From NCBI RefSeq assembly GCF_030678915.1, contig NZ_JAUUTZ010000001.1:124001-188000 (forward strand): 64,000 nucleotides of DNA. The letters are read 5' to 3'. Under the pieces are notes generated by a model. The model was not told the DNA's origin. It saw only the letters and a list, made by a program, of their open reading frames with translations, and searched no databases. The translations under genes were made by a program, and so were the position numbers. Position 1 is the first letter of the stretch, and every line of letters begins with the position of its first letter. Below are positions 23,604 through 30,344 of the stretch, in pieces. This DNA is from Paracoccus wurundjeri (GTDB lineage Bacteria > Pseudomonadota > Alphaproteobacteria > Rhodobacterales > Rhodobacteraceae).

Positions 23604-23816
23604 ATGGAGAACATCTTTCACATTTGGCCGGACCTTGCTGCGCTGGCCCGCGATATAGGTAAGCCCTACACAACGGTTTATTCGTGGTCCGCCCGAGGCC
23701 GTATCCCGGCAGCTTACGACATCCATTTGATCGAAGCCGCTAGGCGTCGAGGGAAAAAACTCACTCTTGAACAGCTAGCCCGCGAACGATCCCCTAAACA
23801 AGAGGCGCAGCGATGA
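23604..23816 (+). CDS. Cro/YdaS-like DNA-binding protein
   Basis: A 70-residue protein with a compact helix-turn-helix: LAALARDIGKPYTTVYSWSA followed by RGRIPAAYDIHLIEAARRRGKKLTLEQLA. Wording such as IGKPYTTVYSWSARGRIP is typical of Cro-like regulators of lambdoid phages. The ATG at 23604 lies just beyond operator O4; a TTG at 23568 in frame would start inside the promoter and is rejected. It is the first gene of the rightward early operon and opposes the repressor. Its stop overlaps a possible start of the next gene (ATGA). Confidence 0.8.
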   Translation: MENIFHIWPDLAALARDIGKPYTTVYSWSARGRIPAAYDIHLIEAARRRGKKLTLEQLARERSPKQEAQR

Positions 23817-23893
23817 AACACGCCGCGCCCCCGTTTCCTCATTCTGTTGCTGTTGGCCCATCACAAGCCAACTCAACCACAAAGGGAACTCAA

Positions 23894-24121
23894 ATGTCTT
23901 TACCCAAAGTTTTTGACCCGCGCGCGTTTCGTGCTCGGTTCGCGTTTTACTGGTCAGACTTCCTTCGGGCCAACTACCGAAACCCCGAAGCCGTAGCGCA
24001 TGCTTTCGGCGTTACATTCCAGACTGCACTGAACTGGTGGAACGGCGCCAATCGTCCTTCTGGCGACGTTGTGGCGCTTGCCGGACGATCATTCACAGAC
24101 TTCATGGAGGCGCGGCAATGA
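23894..24121 (+). CDS. Early phage HTH protein
   Basis: A 75-residue protein: MSLPKVFDPRAFRARFAFYW, then EAVAHAFGVTFQTALNWWNG, a helix-turn-helix-like segment, and NRPSGDVVALAG. AAGGGA precedes ATG 23894; an ATG at 23813 overlapping the previous stop would add 27 low-complexity residues. Similar short DNA-binding proteins follow cro in several alphaproteobacterial prophages and may act like CII, though this is inference. Confidence 0.65.
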   Translation: MSLPKVFDPRAFRARFAFYWSDFLRANYRNPEAVAHAFGVTFQTALNWWNGANRPSGDVVALAGRSFTDFMEARQ

Positions 24122-24276
24122 GGCTGCTTTATCTCGTTGGCTGGGCATTCGTGACCAGCTTGATATTCGCATGTGTGGGGTTGGCATTCCTGCCCCACAC
24201 CGCCGCTTGCCTGCTAGCCCCCACTCAAAAGTTTTTGAGTAACCGTTCACGCCCCCGTCAAGGGGCGGGCGAGTGA
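24118..24276 (+). CDS. Small predicted membrane protein
   Basis: A 52-residue protein with one hydrophobic helix (LYLVGWAFVTSLIFACVGLA, residues 4-23) and a basic tail. The ATG at 24118 overlaps the previous stop (ATGA). Function unknown. Confidence 0.55.
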   Translation: MRLLYLVGWAFVTSLIFACVGLAFLPHTAACLLAPTQKFLSNRSRPRQGAGE

Positions 24277-24280
24277 TGCC

Positions 24281-24514
24281 ATGCGCAAGGTTCCTCGCTG
24301 TGGCAGATGCGGCGCTCTCAACGCGCCATTCGGTTTCTCCGTGGGCGGACAGACCATCTACTCCTGTCTCGCTCACCGCTCCGCAGCCCAGCAATGGGCC
24401 GACGACCGCCGCGCTGATATCGCGCCGCGCAGACCGGCTGACGTTCAACAACGGGGTCGTCAAGCGCCGATACATCGAGACGCAGATGAACCTGATCAGG
24501 GGAGCTTGATCTGA
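24281..24514 (+). CDS. Small zinc-finger-like phage protein
   Basis: A 77-residue protein beginning MRKVPRCGRCGALNAPFGFS. CGRCG with a later CLAHR could form a C2CH zinc site; the second half is Arg/Asp/Gln-rich and likely extended. The stop overlaps the next start (TGATG). A competing frame (24273-24509) is less protein-like and lacks the Cys pattern. Function unknown. Confidence 0.55.
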   Translation: MRKVPRCGRCGALNAPFGFSVGGQTIYSCLAHRSAAQQWADDRRADIAPRRPADVQQRGRQAPIHRDADEPDQGSLI

Positions 24515-24969
24515 TGGGCGCGATGCAACGCCGGAAGGGCGCGGAATTTGAACGCACCGTAGCGAAGGAATTGTTCGAGCGCCTCGGCATCGACTTCAAT
24601 CGCAACCTGAAACAGTACCAGACAAGCGGGCAGGGCGATCTGACCACCGATGCACCCGGCTGGGGCTTCTCGATCGAGTGCAAGCACTGCAACACGGCGA
24701 ACCTGCCGGCATGGCGTCGTCAGGCTGTAGAAGCCGCCCGCGCGACCGATCAGCTTCCCTGCGTCATATATCGCGTCACTCGCGGCCCGATCCGTGTCTC
24801 GGTGCCTCTCCGCGCCTTCTGTGACGCATGGCCGTCTGATGAATGGGCCGAGATCACGCTGGACGGCTTTTGCCTCCTGGCACGTGAAATCATGGCCGAG
24901 AGCGCAGCATGGCAGCCGAACGATTATCGGCGTCTGCGTGACCAGATCGTCGGAGAGGGGGCGGAATGA
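24514..24969 (+). CDS. PDDEXK-type nuclease (Holliday-junction resolvase-like)
   Basis: A 151-residue protein with the resolvase-like layout: KGAEFERTVAKELFERLGID (N-terminal helix with Glu), then SGQGDLTTDAPGWGFSIECKH, which supplies the catalytic Asp and Glu-X-Lys of the PDDEXK fold, and a downstream AWRRQAVEAAR helix. Phage enzymes of this type resolve branched DNA. It sits in the rightward early operon just before the replication initiator and overlaps it by 4 bases. Confidence 0.7.
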   Translation: MGAMQRRKGAEFERTVAKELFERLGIDFNRNLKQYQTSGQGDLTTDAPGWGFSIECKHCNTANLPAWRRQAVEAARATDQLPCVIYRVTRGPIRVSVPLRAFCDAWPSDEWAEITLDGFCLLAREIMAESAAWQPNDYRRLRDQIVGEGAE

Positions 24970-25694
24970 GCGTCAAAATCATGTCCGCTGTTTTCGAGAG
25001 CGAAACGCTGGCGCCCACTGAACGTCTGATCATGCTTGCGTTGGCGGATCATGCGGATGACACGGGCCGGTGTTACCCCTCGATATCACGTCTAGGCCGG
25101 AGAACAGGGCTTAGCGAAAGGGCTGTTCAGACCAACATCAGAAAGCTGGTCAATCAGGGTTATATTCGCGTCATCGCGGGCGGCGGAAAGAATAACACAA
25201 ACGTCTATTTCGTCAGCGCAAACCCCGCAGCAGATGCACCCTGCACGAAATGCACCCCCGCAGCAGATGCACCCCAAACCCCGCAGCAGATGCGCCCAAA
25301 CCCCGCAGCAGATGCACCCGAACCATCAGGAACCATCACTAAACCATCAGAAGAACCCCTTTTTATTCCCCCAAGGGAAAAATCGAAGCGGGCTACGTCG
25401 ATCTCTGATGACTGGAAGCCTTCTCAGAAAAACATCGCCGACGCCCACAAGCAAAATCTCACTGATTGGGAAATCGAAAATGAATCCGAAAAATTCAGAG
25501 ATTATCACAAGTCACGCGGCACCAAGTTCAAAGATTGGGACGCCGGCTGGAGAACGTGGATCAGGAACTCCCGTGAGTTCGCGGCCAGAAGTGCGCCTCG
25601 CCGCCAGCAGCCCCAGGCAGGTCAACAATTCTCTGGCCTCGCTGGCGCAGCAATGCGGAGTAGAGTTGCACGTCAGCAAGGATATGAAGGCTAA
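24966..25694 (+). CDS. O-like replication initiator with HTH domain
   Basis: A 242-residue protein. Residues 16-78 form a winged-helix domain (LAPTERLIMLALADHADDTG, YPSISRLGRRTGLSERAVQTNIRKLVNQGYIRV). A low-complexity Pro/Ala/Gln linker (about residues 85-120) is encoded by four DNA iterons, and the C-terminal half (ISDDWKPSQKNIADAHKQNL, FRDYHKSRGTKFKDWDAGWRTWIRN) is typical of phage primosomal/O-like proteins. This mirrors lambda O, whose gene contains the phage origin. The initiator would bind the iterons and recruit the host helicase through the downstream gene. Confidence 0.75.
   Translation: MSVKIMSAVFESETLAPTERLIMLALADHADDTGRCYPSISRLGRRTGLSERAVQTNIRKLVNQGYIRVIAGGGKNNTNVYFVSANPAADAPCTKCTPAADAPQTPQQMRPNPAADAPEPSGTITKPSEEPLFIPPREKSKRATSISDDWKPSQKNIADAHKQNLTDWEIENESEKFRDYHKSRGTKFKDWDAGWRTWIRNSREFAARSAPRRQQPQAGQQFSGLAGAAMRSRVARQQGYEG
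25223..25319. repeat. Four 19-bp iterons inside the initiator gene (candidate phage origin)
   Basis: CCCCGCAGCAGATGCACCC occurs at 25223-25241, 25256-25274, 25279-25297 (one mismatch) and 25301-25319. Copies 1, 2 and 4 are in one reading frame and copy 3 in another, so DNA rather than protein sequence is conserved. Three short repeats of (G)AACCATCA follow at 25320-25350, then a T-rich stretch near 25358, as expected of an origin. Confidence 0.75.
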
Positions 25695-26295
25695 GTACGA
25701 CAAGTACGGCGCTTTCATCGGATATGAAAAGACCGGGAAAATTCTAGCGACGATCAAAGGCGACGAGGACAGCATTTGCGCGATGCGCGAACGTCTGGCC
25801 GGGGCATTCGCACAGCCAACCGAAGATCAGGTCGAAGAATGGGTAGCGGAACTCTCTCTGATTGCTCCTAAGCGCTTCGACGGCGACGGGAACGAGATGC
25901 TGCGTCTCCGTGCTTATGTTTCCAGACTCCGCGAATACCCGGCTGACGTTGTCCGCGAGGCTCTGCTTTCGCGGGTGTGGCGCTTCTTCCCCAGCTGGGC
26001 CGAATTGTCAGATGCCTGCGACGAGCTTGTCGCCCATCGTCGTGCAGTCAGGGTAGAGCTGGACCGTGCCGAAGAAAAAATTCGGGACCGGGAGCTTCGC
26101 GCAAGAGCCTTGCCGACCGAGAAAACGGTGACGCTCACACCGGAGGAATCCGAGAAACGCCGAAAGGCGACCATGGCGCATGTCAACGGCATCATTTCCT
26201 CAATGCGGGAGAAGCTATCCGCGCAGCAAGTCGCCGAACAGGAACGCGAGGATGCATTGCTCGCCAAGATGAAGCGCCCCCCGGAGGTGAAATAA
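25684..26295 (+). CDS. Phage protein in the helicase-loader position
   Basis: A 203-residue protein starting MKAKYDKYGAFIGYEKTGKI. The middle (EDQVEEWVAELSLIAPKRFD, MLRLRAYVSRLREYPADVVREALL, RFFPSWAELSDACDELVAHR) is a helical domain of a kind frequently found in rightward operons of alphaproteobacterial phages; the last 80 residues are a charged coiled coil. It overlaps the initiator gene by 11 bases, where lambda has its helicase loader P. No ATPase motif is present, so a non-ATPase loader is possible but unproven. Confidence 0.6.
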   Translation: MKAKYDKYGAFIGYEKTGKILATIKGDEDSICAMRERLAGAFAQPTEDQVEEWVAELSLIAPKRFDGDGNEMLRLRAYVSRLREYPADVVREALLSRVWRFFPSWAELSDACDELVAHRRAVRVELDRAEEKIRDRELRARALPTEKTVTLTPEESEKRRKATMAHVNGIISSMREKLSAQQVAEQEREDALLAKMKRPPEVK

Positions 26296-26720
26296 TGGAC
26301 AGCAGCAAAGCAATTTCCAAGCACATGGAAAACGCCCGCAAGGTACGCGAAGCATGGACCGACATCATCCGCAAGCACTGCGAGGCAGGCATGATGATGG
26401 GGGAGATGCGCAAGGCCACCGGCAAGTCGCATGCCTTCATTCGCCGCATCATGGACGAGAACGGATTCAAGCTGGCGTCTGAGGCCAAGCCAGAGCCTGC
26501 GCCGGTGAAGAAGCCCGATCCCAGCAAGCTGGTTATCGAGGTGTCCACCGGAACATGTCAGCGCGCCAACCGCATATCGCTGCGCCGCCCACCCTGGGGC
26601 GAGTTTGCCCGCGACCCACGCCACGAGACAGCCCCACGCGGCAACAGCCACATGTACAGCAGCCCGGTAACGCGGGCAGAGCAGATCGAGCGGGCGCTGT
26701 GGCAGGAGGCAGGGGTATGA
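26295..26720 (+). CDS. Phage protein with HTH-like N terminus
   Basis: A 141-residue protein. Residues 20-60 (VREAWTDIIRKHCEAGMMMG, RKATGKSHAFIRRIMDENGF) resemble a helix-turn-helix; a Pro/Lys linker leads to a C-terminal part (RISLRRPPWGEFARDPRHET). The ATG overlaps the previous stop (TAATG) with GGAGGTG upstream. Its stop overlaps the next start. Possibly a regulator; no firm family. Confidence 0.55.
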   Translation: MDSSKAISKHMENARKVREAWTDIIRKHCEAGMMMGEMRKATGKSHAFIRRIMDENGFKLASEAKPEPAPVKKPDPSKLVIEVSTGTCQRANRISLRRPPWGEFARDPRHETAPRGNSHMYSSPVTRAEQIERALWQEAGV

Positions 26721-27055
26721 GCGAGGGCCGCAAGGACGATGGCGAAAAGCTTCCCATGCACCTGCTGCCGCCAGAGCTGCTGACCAGCGTGGCATCCATA
26801 TTGGACTTCGGTGCACAGAAATACGCCCCGCGCAATTGGGAGCGCGGCATGGCGTGGAGCCGCGTCTACTCGGCGCTGCTGCGGCATATGCTGGCTTGGT
26901 GGGATGGCGAGGACACGGACCGTGAGACGGGCAAGTCGCATCTCTGGCACGCCGGCTGCTGCGTGGCGTTCCTCATCGCATATGAGGCGCGTGGCACAGG
27001 CGAGGATGACAGGCCCGGGGCCGTCATGGCGCTGGAGCGGGAGGCGGGGAAGTGA
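26717..27055 (+). CDS. dATP/dGTP diphosphohydrolase-like (MazZ/DUF5664) protein
   Basis: A 112-residue protein of the MazG-like all-alpha type: KLPMHLLPPELLTSVASILDFGAQKYAPRNW, SRVYSALLRHMLAWWDGEDTD, then ETGKSHLWHAGCCVAFLIAYE. The ordered Glu/Asp/His residues are those expected to bind magnesium. Relatives hydrolyse deoxypurine triphosphates and in some phages serve diaminopurine DNA synthesis. No PurZ gene is nearby, so pool trimming rather than base replacement is more likely. Confidence 0.72.
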   Translation: MSEGRKDDGEKLPMHLLPPELLTSVASILDFGAQKYAPRNWERGMAWSRVYSALLRHMLAWWDGEDTDRETGKSHLWHAGCCVAFLIAYEARGTGEDDRPGAVMALEREAGK

Positions 27056-27246
27056 TCGACATGGATGATCCAAAGCAACGGCGCGATTTCCTGATCCACT
27101 ATGCCCGCGTCAACCTGAAGGAAGCCGGACGCCGCAGGGAAGATCGGGCGTCTTCGTGCGTACTGATTGGCTGGGCGGCGAAGGCTCGCAGAGAGGCCGC
27201 ATCGATCGACGTTACACCAGCGCAGGGCGACTTGTTCGCCGAATAA
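27052..27246 (+). CDS. Small phage protein
   Basis: A 64-residue charged helical protein (MDDPKQRRDFLIHYARVNLK and GWAAKARREAASIDVTPAQG). GTG 27052 overlaps the preceding stop (GTGA); ATG 27061 is an alternative three codons in. No family recognised. Confidence 0.55.
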   Translation: MIDMDDPKQRRDFLIHYARVNLKEAGRRREDRASSCVLIGWAAKARREAASIDVTPAQGDLFAE

Positions 27247-27261
27247 CAACAGGAGAGCAGG

Positions 27262-27870
27262 ATGGCACGTGCATACACGCAAGCAGCCCGGCGCAGGGCG
27301 AAGAAGGGGCGGAGCGGCCAGACGGTTGCATCGCTGTATCAGAGCTTTGAGCGCCAGACGGTGCGCCAAAAGCCGCGAGAGGACGCCGACAGGACGGTGA
27401 TCGAAGCGAGACAACGCCATACAGGCAAGAGCCGGGATGAGGTCAGAAAGGCGCAGTATGGCGACATCTGCGGGAAGGCTATCGGCATGGGGTCAGATAG
27501 CGCGGATGAGTCTGATCGACTGTGGCAGACATTCAAGGGCCTCACGGTCGCCGCGGAAATCTACTACCGACGCCGCATAGGTGTCAGCTTGTTCCCGAAC
27601 GTCGCCAAGATGGAATACATGCCCGAGGAATGGGGAACGCGGCCAGATGATAGGCCTGACACGCGCACCCGGGAGGAAAAGGAAGCGGATGCACGGAATA
27701 CCTGGTCACGGTGGCAGGGGTATCTGGCGAAGCTGTCGCCGAGCGAGCGCACGATCATTGATTTCGCCATGCGGCATCGGTTCATCCTGTTCCAGATGGG
27801 TAAGCTGACGCGGCACGGACAGCGCTTTGTAAATGCGATGCGCTCGCTTGACGAGGTGGTCAGAGCGTGA
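27262..27870 (+). CDS. Phage protein at the end of the early operon, unknown function
   Basis: A 202-residue basic protein. The N terminus (MARAYTQAARRRAKKGRSGQ) is strongly basic; the centre has DRLWQTFKGLTVAAEIYYRR, and the C-terminal part LAKLSPSERTIIDFAMRHRF is helical. AGGAGAG precedes the ATG. It is the last gene before a terminator and the late region, where lambdoid phages encode late-gene regulators, but there is no direct evidence of that activity. Confidence 0.6.
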   Translation: MARAYTQAARRRAKKGRSGQTVASLYQSFERQTVRQKPREDADRTVIEARQRHTGKSRDEVRKAQYGDICGKAIGMGSDSADESDRLWQTFKGLTVAAEIYYRRRIGVSLFPNVAKMEYMPEEWGTRPDDRPDTRTREEKEADARNTWSRWQGYLAKLSPSERTIIDFAMRHRFILFQMGKLTRHGQRFVNAMRSLDEVVRA

Positions 27871-27930
27871 TAATCATATGGCAGCGCCACGGTTACGGAC
27901 TAACGGCGCAATTGACTCCGCTATTTTGCC

Positions 27931-28058
27931 TGCGCCCCACCCCTCGGGTTGTACTCACATACTTGGGGCGCAGACATGATATCGGCCCGCGGAGTGTCGG
28001 AGAACCACATTCAGCCGTAGCGCTCGCGTTATCCCACCTTGGCCGTTCGCAGCCAAGG
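27931..28058 (+). other. Structured non-coding stretch upstream of terminator
   Basis: A 9-bp inverted repeat TGCGCCCCA/TGGGGCGCA (27931-27939/27964-27972) and a second hairpin CCTTGG/CCAAGG (28037-28058) precede the terminator at 28061. No ORF with a ribosome binding site lies here. A small RNA or a structured 3' end is possible. Confidence 0.4.
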
Positions 28059-28060
28059 AT

Positions 28061-28096
28061 AGCCCCGCCCGTTAACTCGCGCGGGGCTTTCGTTTA
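28061..28096 (+). terminator. Terminator at end of rightward early operon
   Basis: Stem AGCCCCGC/GCGGGGCT followed by TTTCGTTT. It lies between the 202-residue gene and the convergent gene that ends at 28094, and may work in both directions. Confidence 0.65.
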
Positions 28097-28318
28097 CAGA
28101 CGCGTCAAGATCGTGTTGTTTTTGACGATTTTGAAGTTATCGCCGTCCCGCACCACGTGCGCCCTATCTTCCGTTCGGTAATGGTTCGGCCCGTCCTTCA
28201 TGTCCGCCACGCCGCCCACTGAATAGCGCACTTTGACTTCGACGTATCGTGTAAGCAGGTATTCTTCGCCGTGCTCATCTACGCAGGTAAAGGTTTCCCG
28301 TGTCTGGAATCGTCCCAT
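28094..28318 (-). CDS. Small minus-strand phage protein
   Basis: A 74-residue protein starting MGRFQTRETFTCVDEHGEEY and rich in beta-type residues (YLLTRYVEVKVRYSVGGVAD). ATG 28318 has AAAGGG about 9 bases upstream; the frame extension to 28480 is not supported. It stands alone, opposite to the flanking genes, like a moron. The 209-base upstream gap (28319-28527) shows no gene. Confidence 0.55.
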   Translation of the reverse strand: MGRFQTRETFTCVDEHGEEYLLTRYVEVKVRYSVGGVADMKDGPNHYRTEDRAHVVRDGDNFKIVKNNTILTRL

Positions 28319-28527
28319 GTCGTTGCCCTTTCGCAGCTGGTTCACCACAACATGACCAGCCGGTTCCTGCAAACTAATAATCCGCCATCCGGCGGCGTCA
28401 TCCCTGATTGGGCAAAGCCCGCAGGCAATAGGTTCACCGTAAGGGGGCCGGGTGACGCTCCCCGATCGCGGCACAGACATCGCAGGTATTGAGCAAACAG
28501 GCCGCGATCAACTCATGAGGGCAGTGA

Positions 28528-28773
28528 ATGACCAACCCAATCAAATGCGAGCTTCACATAGGTAGCGACGTATACGAGCTGGACGAGGTGACTCTGCGCC
28601 GGGACTGCGTAGAGGTTCCAGATTGTGGCGATCCGGGGTACATCCGCCGGTTCCCCGTCGAGACGCTGCGTGTTCAGGCTGTAGTGGGCAAGAAGGTGAA
28701 AAGCGACACGGTTGCGCCTCTCAGCGAATATGACCGCGCTTGCATGGATGGCTTTCAGAACAACATCGCATGA
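28528..28773 (+). CDS. Small phage protein upstream of terminase region
   Basis: An 81-residue protein (MTNPIKCELHIGSDVYELDE; then DCVEVPDCGDPGYIRRFPVE), likely a small beta-domain followed by a helix. GAGGGCAGTGA precedes the ATG. No family recognised. It begins the late region with the HNH fusion gene 20 bases downstream. Confidence 0.6.
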   Translation: MTNPIKCELHIGSDVYELDEVTLRRDCVEVPDCGDPGYIRRFPVETLRVQAVVGKKVKSDTVAPLSEYDRACMDGFQNNIA

Positions 28774-28792
28774 CCAGTAAGTGGGTAGGCAA

Positions 28793-29644
28793 GTGGCTAG
28801 GCTAAAGGCACCGGCCCCGCGGTTATCCGTCCCCACCAAGAGGCTAGCGACGCCGCGAGCAGAGGTTTTCAGGTCAAAGCAACGGGCGCAGGAGATAACT
28901 TGGCGCGGCCTGTACGATAAGGCCCAATGGCGCGGAACAAAGGCTGCAAAGGGTCAGGACGGTCTACGGTGGAAGATACTCACCCGCGACCTGTTCACAT
29001 GCCAATGGTGCGGCGATGCCGGCCAGCCCCCGTCGAAGCTGGTAGCGGACCACATACGGCCTCACACGGGAAACGGGGATCTATTCTGGGATGAGGATAA
29101 CATCCAGTGCCTATGCAAGTCCTGTCATGACGGCAAGAAGCAGGCGCTAGAGAGGGCAGATAAGGCAGCGGCCATCCATCCGAAATGGATCGAGCCATCG
29201 CTCATCCCGCTCACTATAGTCTGTGGCCCACCAGCATCAGGCAAGACGCATTACGTAAACATGAATGCAGGTATTAACGATCTGGTGATCGACCTGGATG
29301 TGATAGCGTCTCGGCTATCGGGCGAGCCATTACATGGATGGGATAGGACTAAGTGGCTTAACGCAGCGCTGTGGCAACGCAACAATATGCTGGGCAGCCT
29401 GTCGAAGGCCCGTAAGCATAATGCAGCATGGCTGATCGTGTCAGAGCCAAAGGCAAGGCATCGGCAATGGTGGGTGGATACGATGAAGCCCAAGCAGGTG
29501 ATCGTGCTGGAGGTTGATGAGCGCCAGTGCATGGCGAACGCGGCGAATGACGGCGACCGTGACTTATCGGAAGTCGATCGGATCGCAACGCAATGGTGGG
29601 CAAACTATCAACGCCGCGTCGGTGATGTGAGGATATCAGGCTGA
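28793..29644 (+). CDS. HNH endonuclease fused to a P-loop kinase-like domain
   Basis: A 283-residue protein (287 from GTG 28781). The N-terminal half is an HNH nuclease: LFTCQWCGDAGQ, LVADHIRPHTGNGDLFWDEDNIQCLCKSCHDGKK, with two CX2C pairs. The C-terminal half is a P-loop NTPase of the small kinase type: LTIVCGPPASGKTHYVNMNAG (Walker A), NDLVIDLDVIASRLSG, and VIVLEVDERQC. HNH proteins next to terminase aid cos cleavage in several siphophages; fusion to a polynucleotide-kinase-like domain suggests cutting coupled to end processing. Start uncertain between two GTG codons. Confidence 0.75.
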   Translation: MARLKAPAPRLSVPTKRLATPRAEVFRSKQRAQEITWRGLYDKAQWRGTKAAKGQDGLRWKILTRDLFTCQWCGDAGQPPSKLVADHIRPHTGNGDLFWDEDNIQCLCKSCHDGKKQALERADKAAAIHPKWIEPSLIPLTIVCGPPASGKTHYVNMNAGINDLVIDLDVIASRLSGEPLHGWDRTKWLNAALWQRNNMLGSLSKARKHNAAWLIVSEPKARHRQWWVDTMKPKQVIVLEVDERQCMANAANDGDRDLSEVDRIATQWWANYQRRVGDVRISG

Positions 29645-29774
29645 TTGATCAGGTCAGGGGGGGGTAGTGCGGAAGTGAATCGAGCCTCCTGCCCAACCCG
29701 CGGCCCCCATGCATGCAGAGATTTTTTTCCTGCTGGAGAGTTGGAGGGTGCGCACTAACCGCGCACTGCGACGC

Positions 29775-30344
29775 ATGACCGATAAAAAACAGGCCATTGA
29801 TTGGCCGAGCATCAAAAGCGATTGGGTCAAGTCTGACTGGAGTATTCGCAAGATTGCGGAATGGTATCAGGTTTCTGAAAGCGCCATCCGCAAGCGCTCG
29901 AAGGCTGAAAGCTGGCCGGAGCGCACCCAACCCGCTGCGAACTCGGTGCGCACCGATACGGCACCCCGACGCGAGCCGGTCATGATGGCCGGTGTCGATG
30001 CAACCAAGCCGGAGAACATCGTTTCTCGGGGGCAAAACCTGATCTTCCGCTTGCTGGATGAATTGGACGCGGTGACGACGCACAACACCGAACTGGCCGA
30101 GATGATCGAGACGCACGAGGAAGACCCGCGGCGCCGGGCCGCGATGATGAAGGCGATCGAGTTGCCGGGCCGGGCGAATGTGGTGAAGGCTCTTGCTACA
30201 GCATTCAAGACCTGGAGCGAGTCCGCGGCCCCGGAAGGGAAGAAGGCACAGCGTCAGGCAAGTGCGGAGGCGCGTGTTGGTGCCGGCGGGCGGGGTTCGC
30301 CGGGAGCGGCCCCTAAGCTGGCTGTGGATAACACTAATCGATGA
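29775..30344 (+). CDS. Terminase small subunit
   Basis: A 189-residue DNA-recognition subunit of the packaging motor. MTDKKQAIDWPSIKSDWVKS is followed by a helix-turn-helix (IRKIAEWYQVSESAIRKRSK), the standard N-terminal layout of small terminases, then helical oligomerisation segments (ILPGRANVVKALATAFKTWS). It overlaps the large subunit by 4 bases. The start at 29775 fits the family; no strong ribosome binding site is seen. The 130 bases upstream are GC-rich and may contain the packaging site. Confidence 0.85.
   Translation: MTDKKQAIDWPSIKSDWVKSDWSIRKIAEWYQVSESAIRKRSKAESWPERTQPAANSVRTDTAPRREPVMMAGVDATKPENIVSRGQNLIFRLLDELDAVTTHNTELAEMIETHEEDPRRRAAMMKAIELPGRANVVKALATAFKTWSESAAPEGKKAQRQASAEARVGAGGRGSPGAAPKLAVDNTNR

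Noticed and set aside
24273..24509. Alternative ORF overlapping the zinc-finger-like gene
   Set aside because: The frame 24281-24514 has the Cys pattern and a stop-start overlap with the nuclease gene, so it is preferred.
25223..25319. CRISPR-like direct repeats
   Set aside because: Only four short units with irregular 3-14 base gaps inside a coding region; no spacers and no cas genes. They fit origin iterons.
26717..27055. Diaminopurine (Z-genome) system
   Set aside because: No PurZ-like or DatZ-like gene is present in the window, so only a lone MazZ-like protein is claimed.
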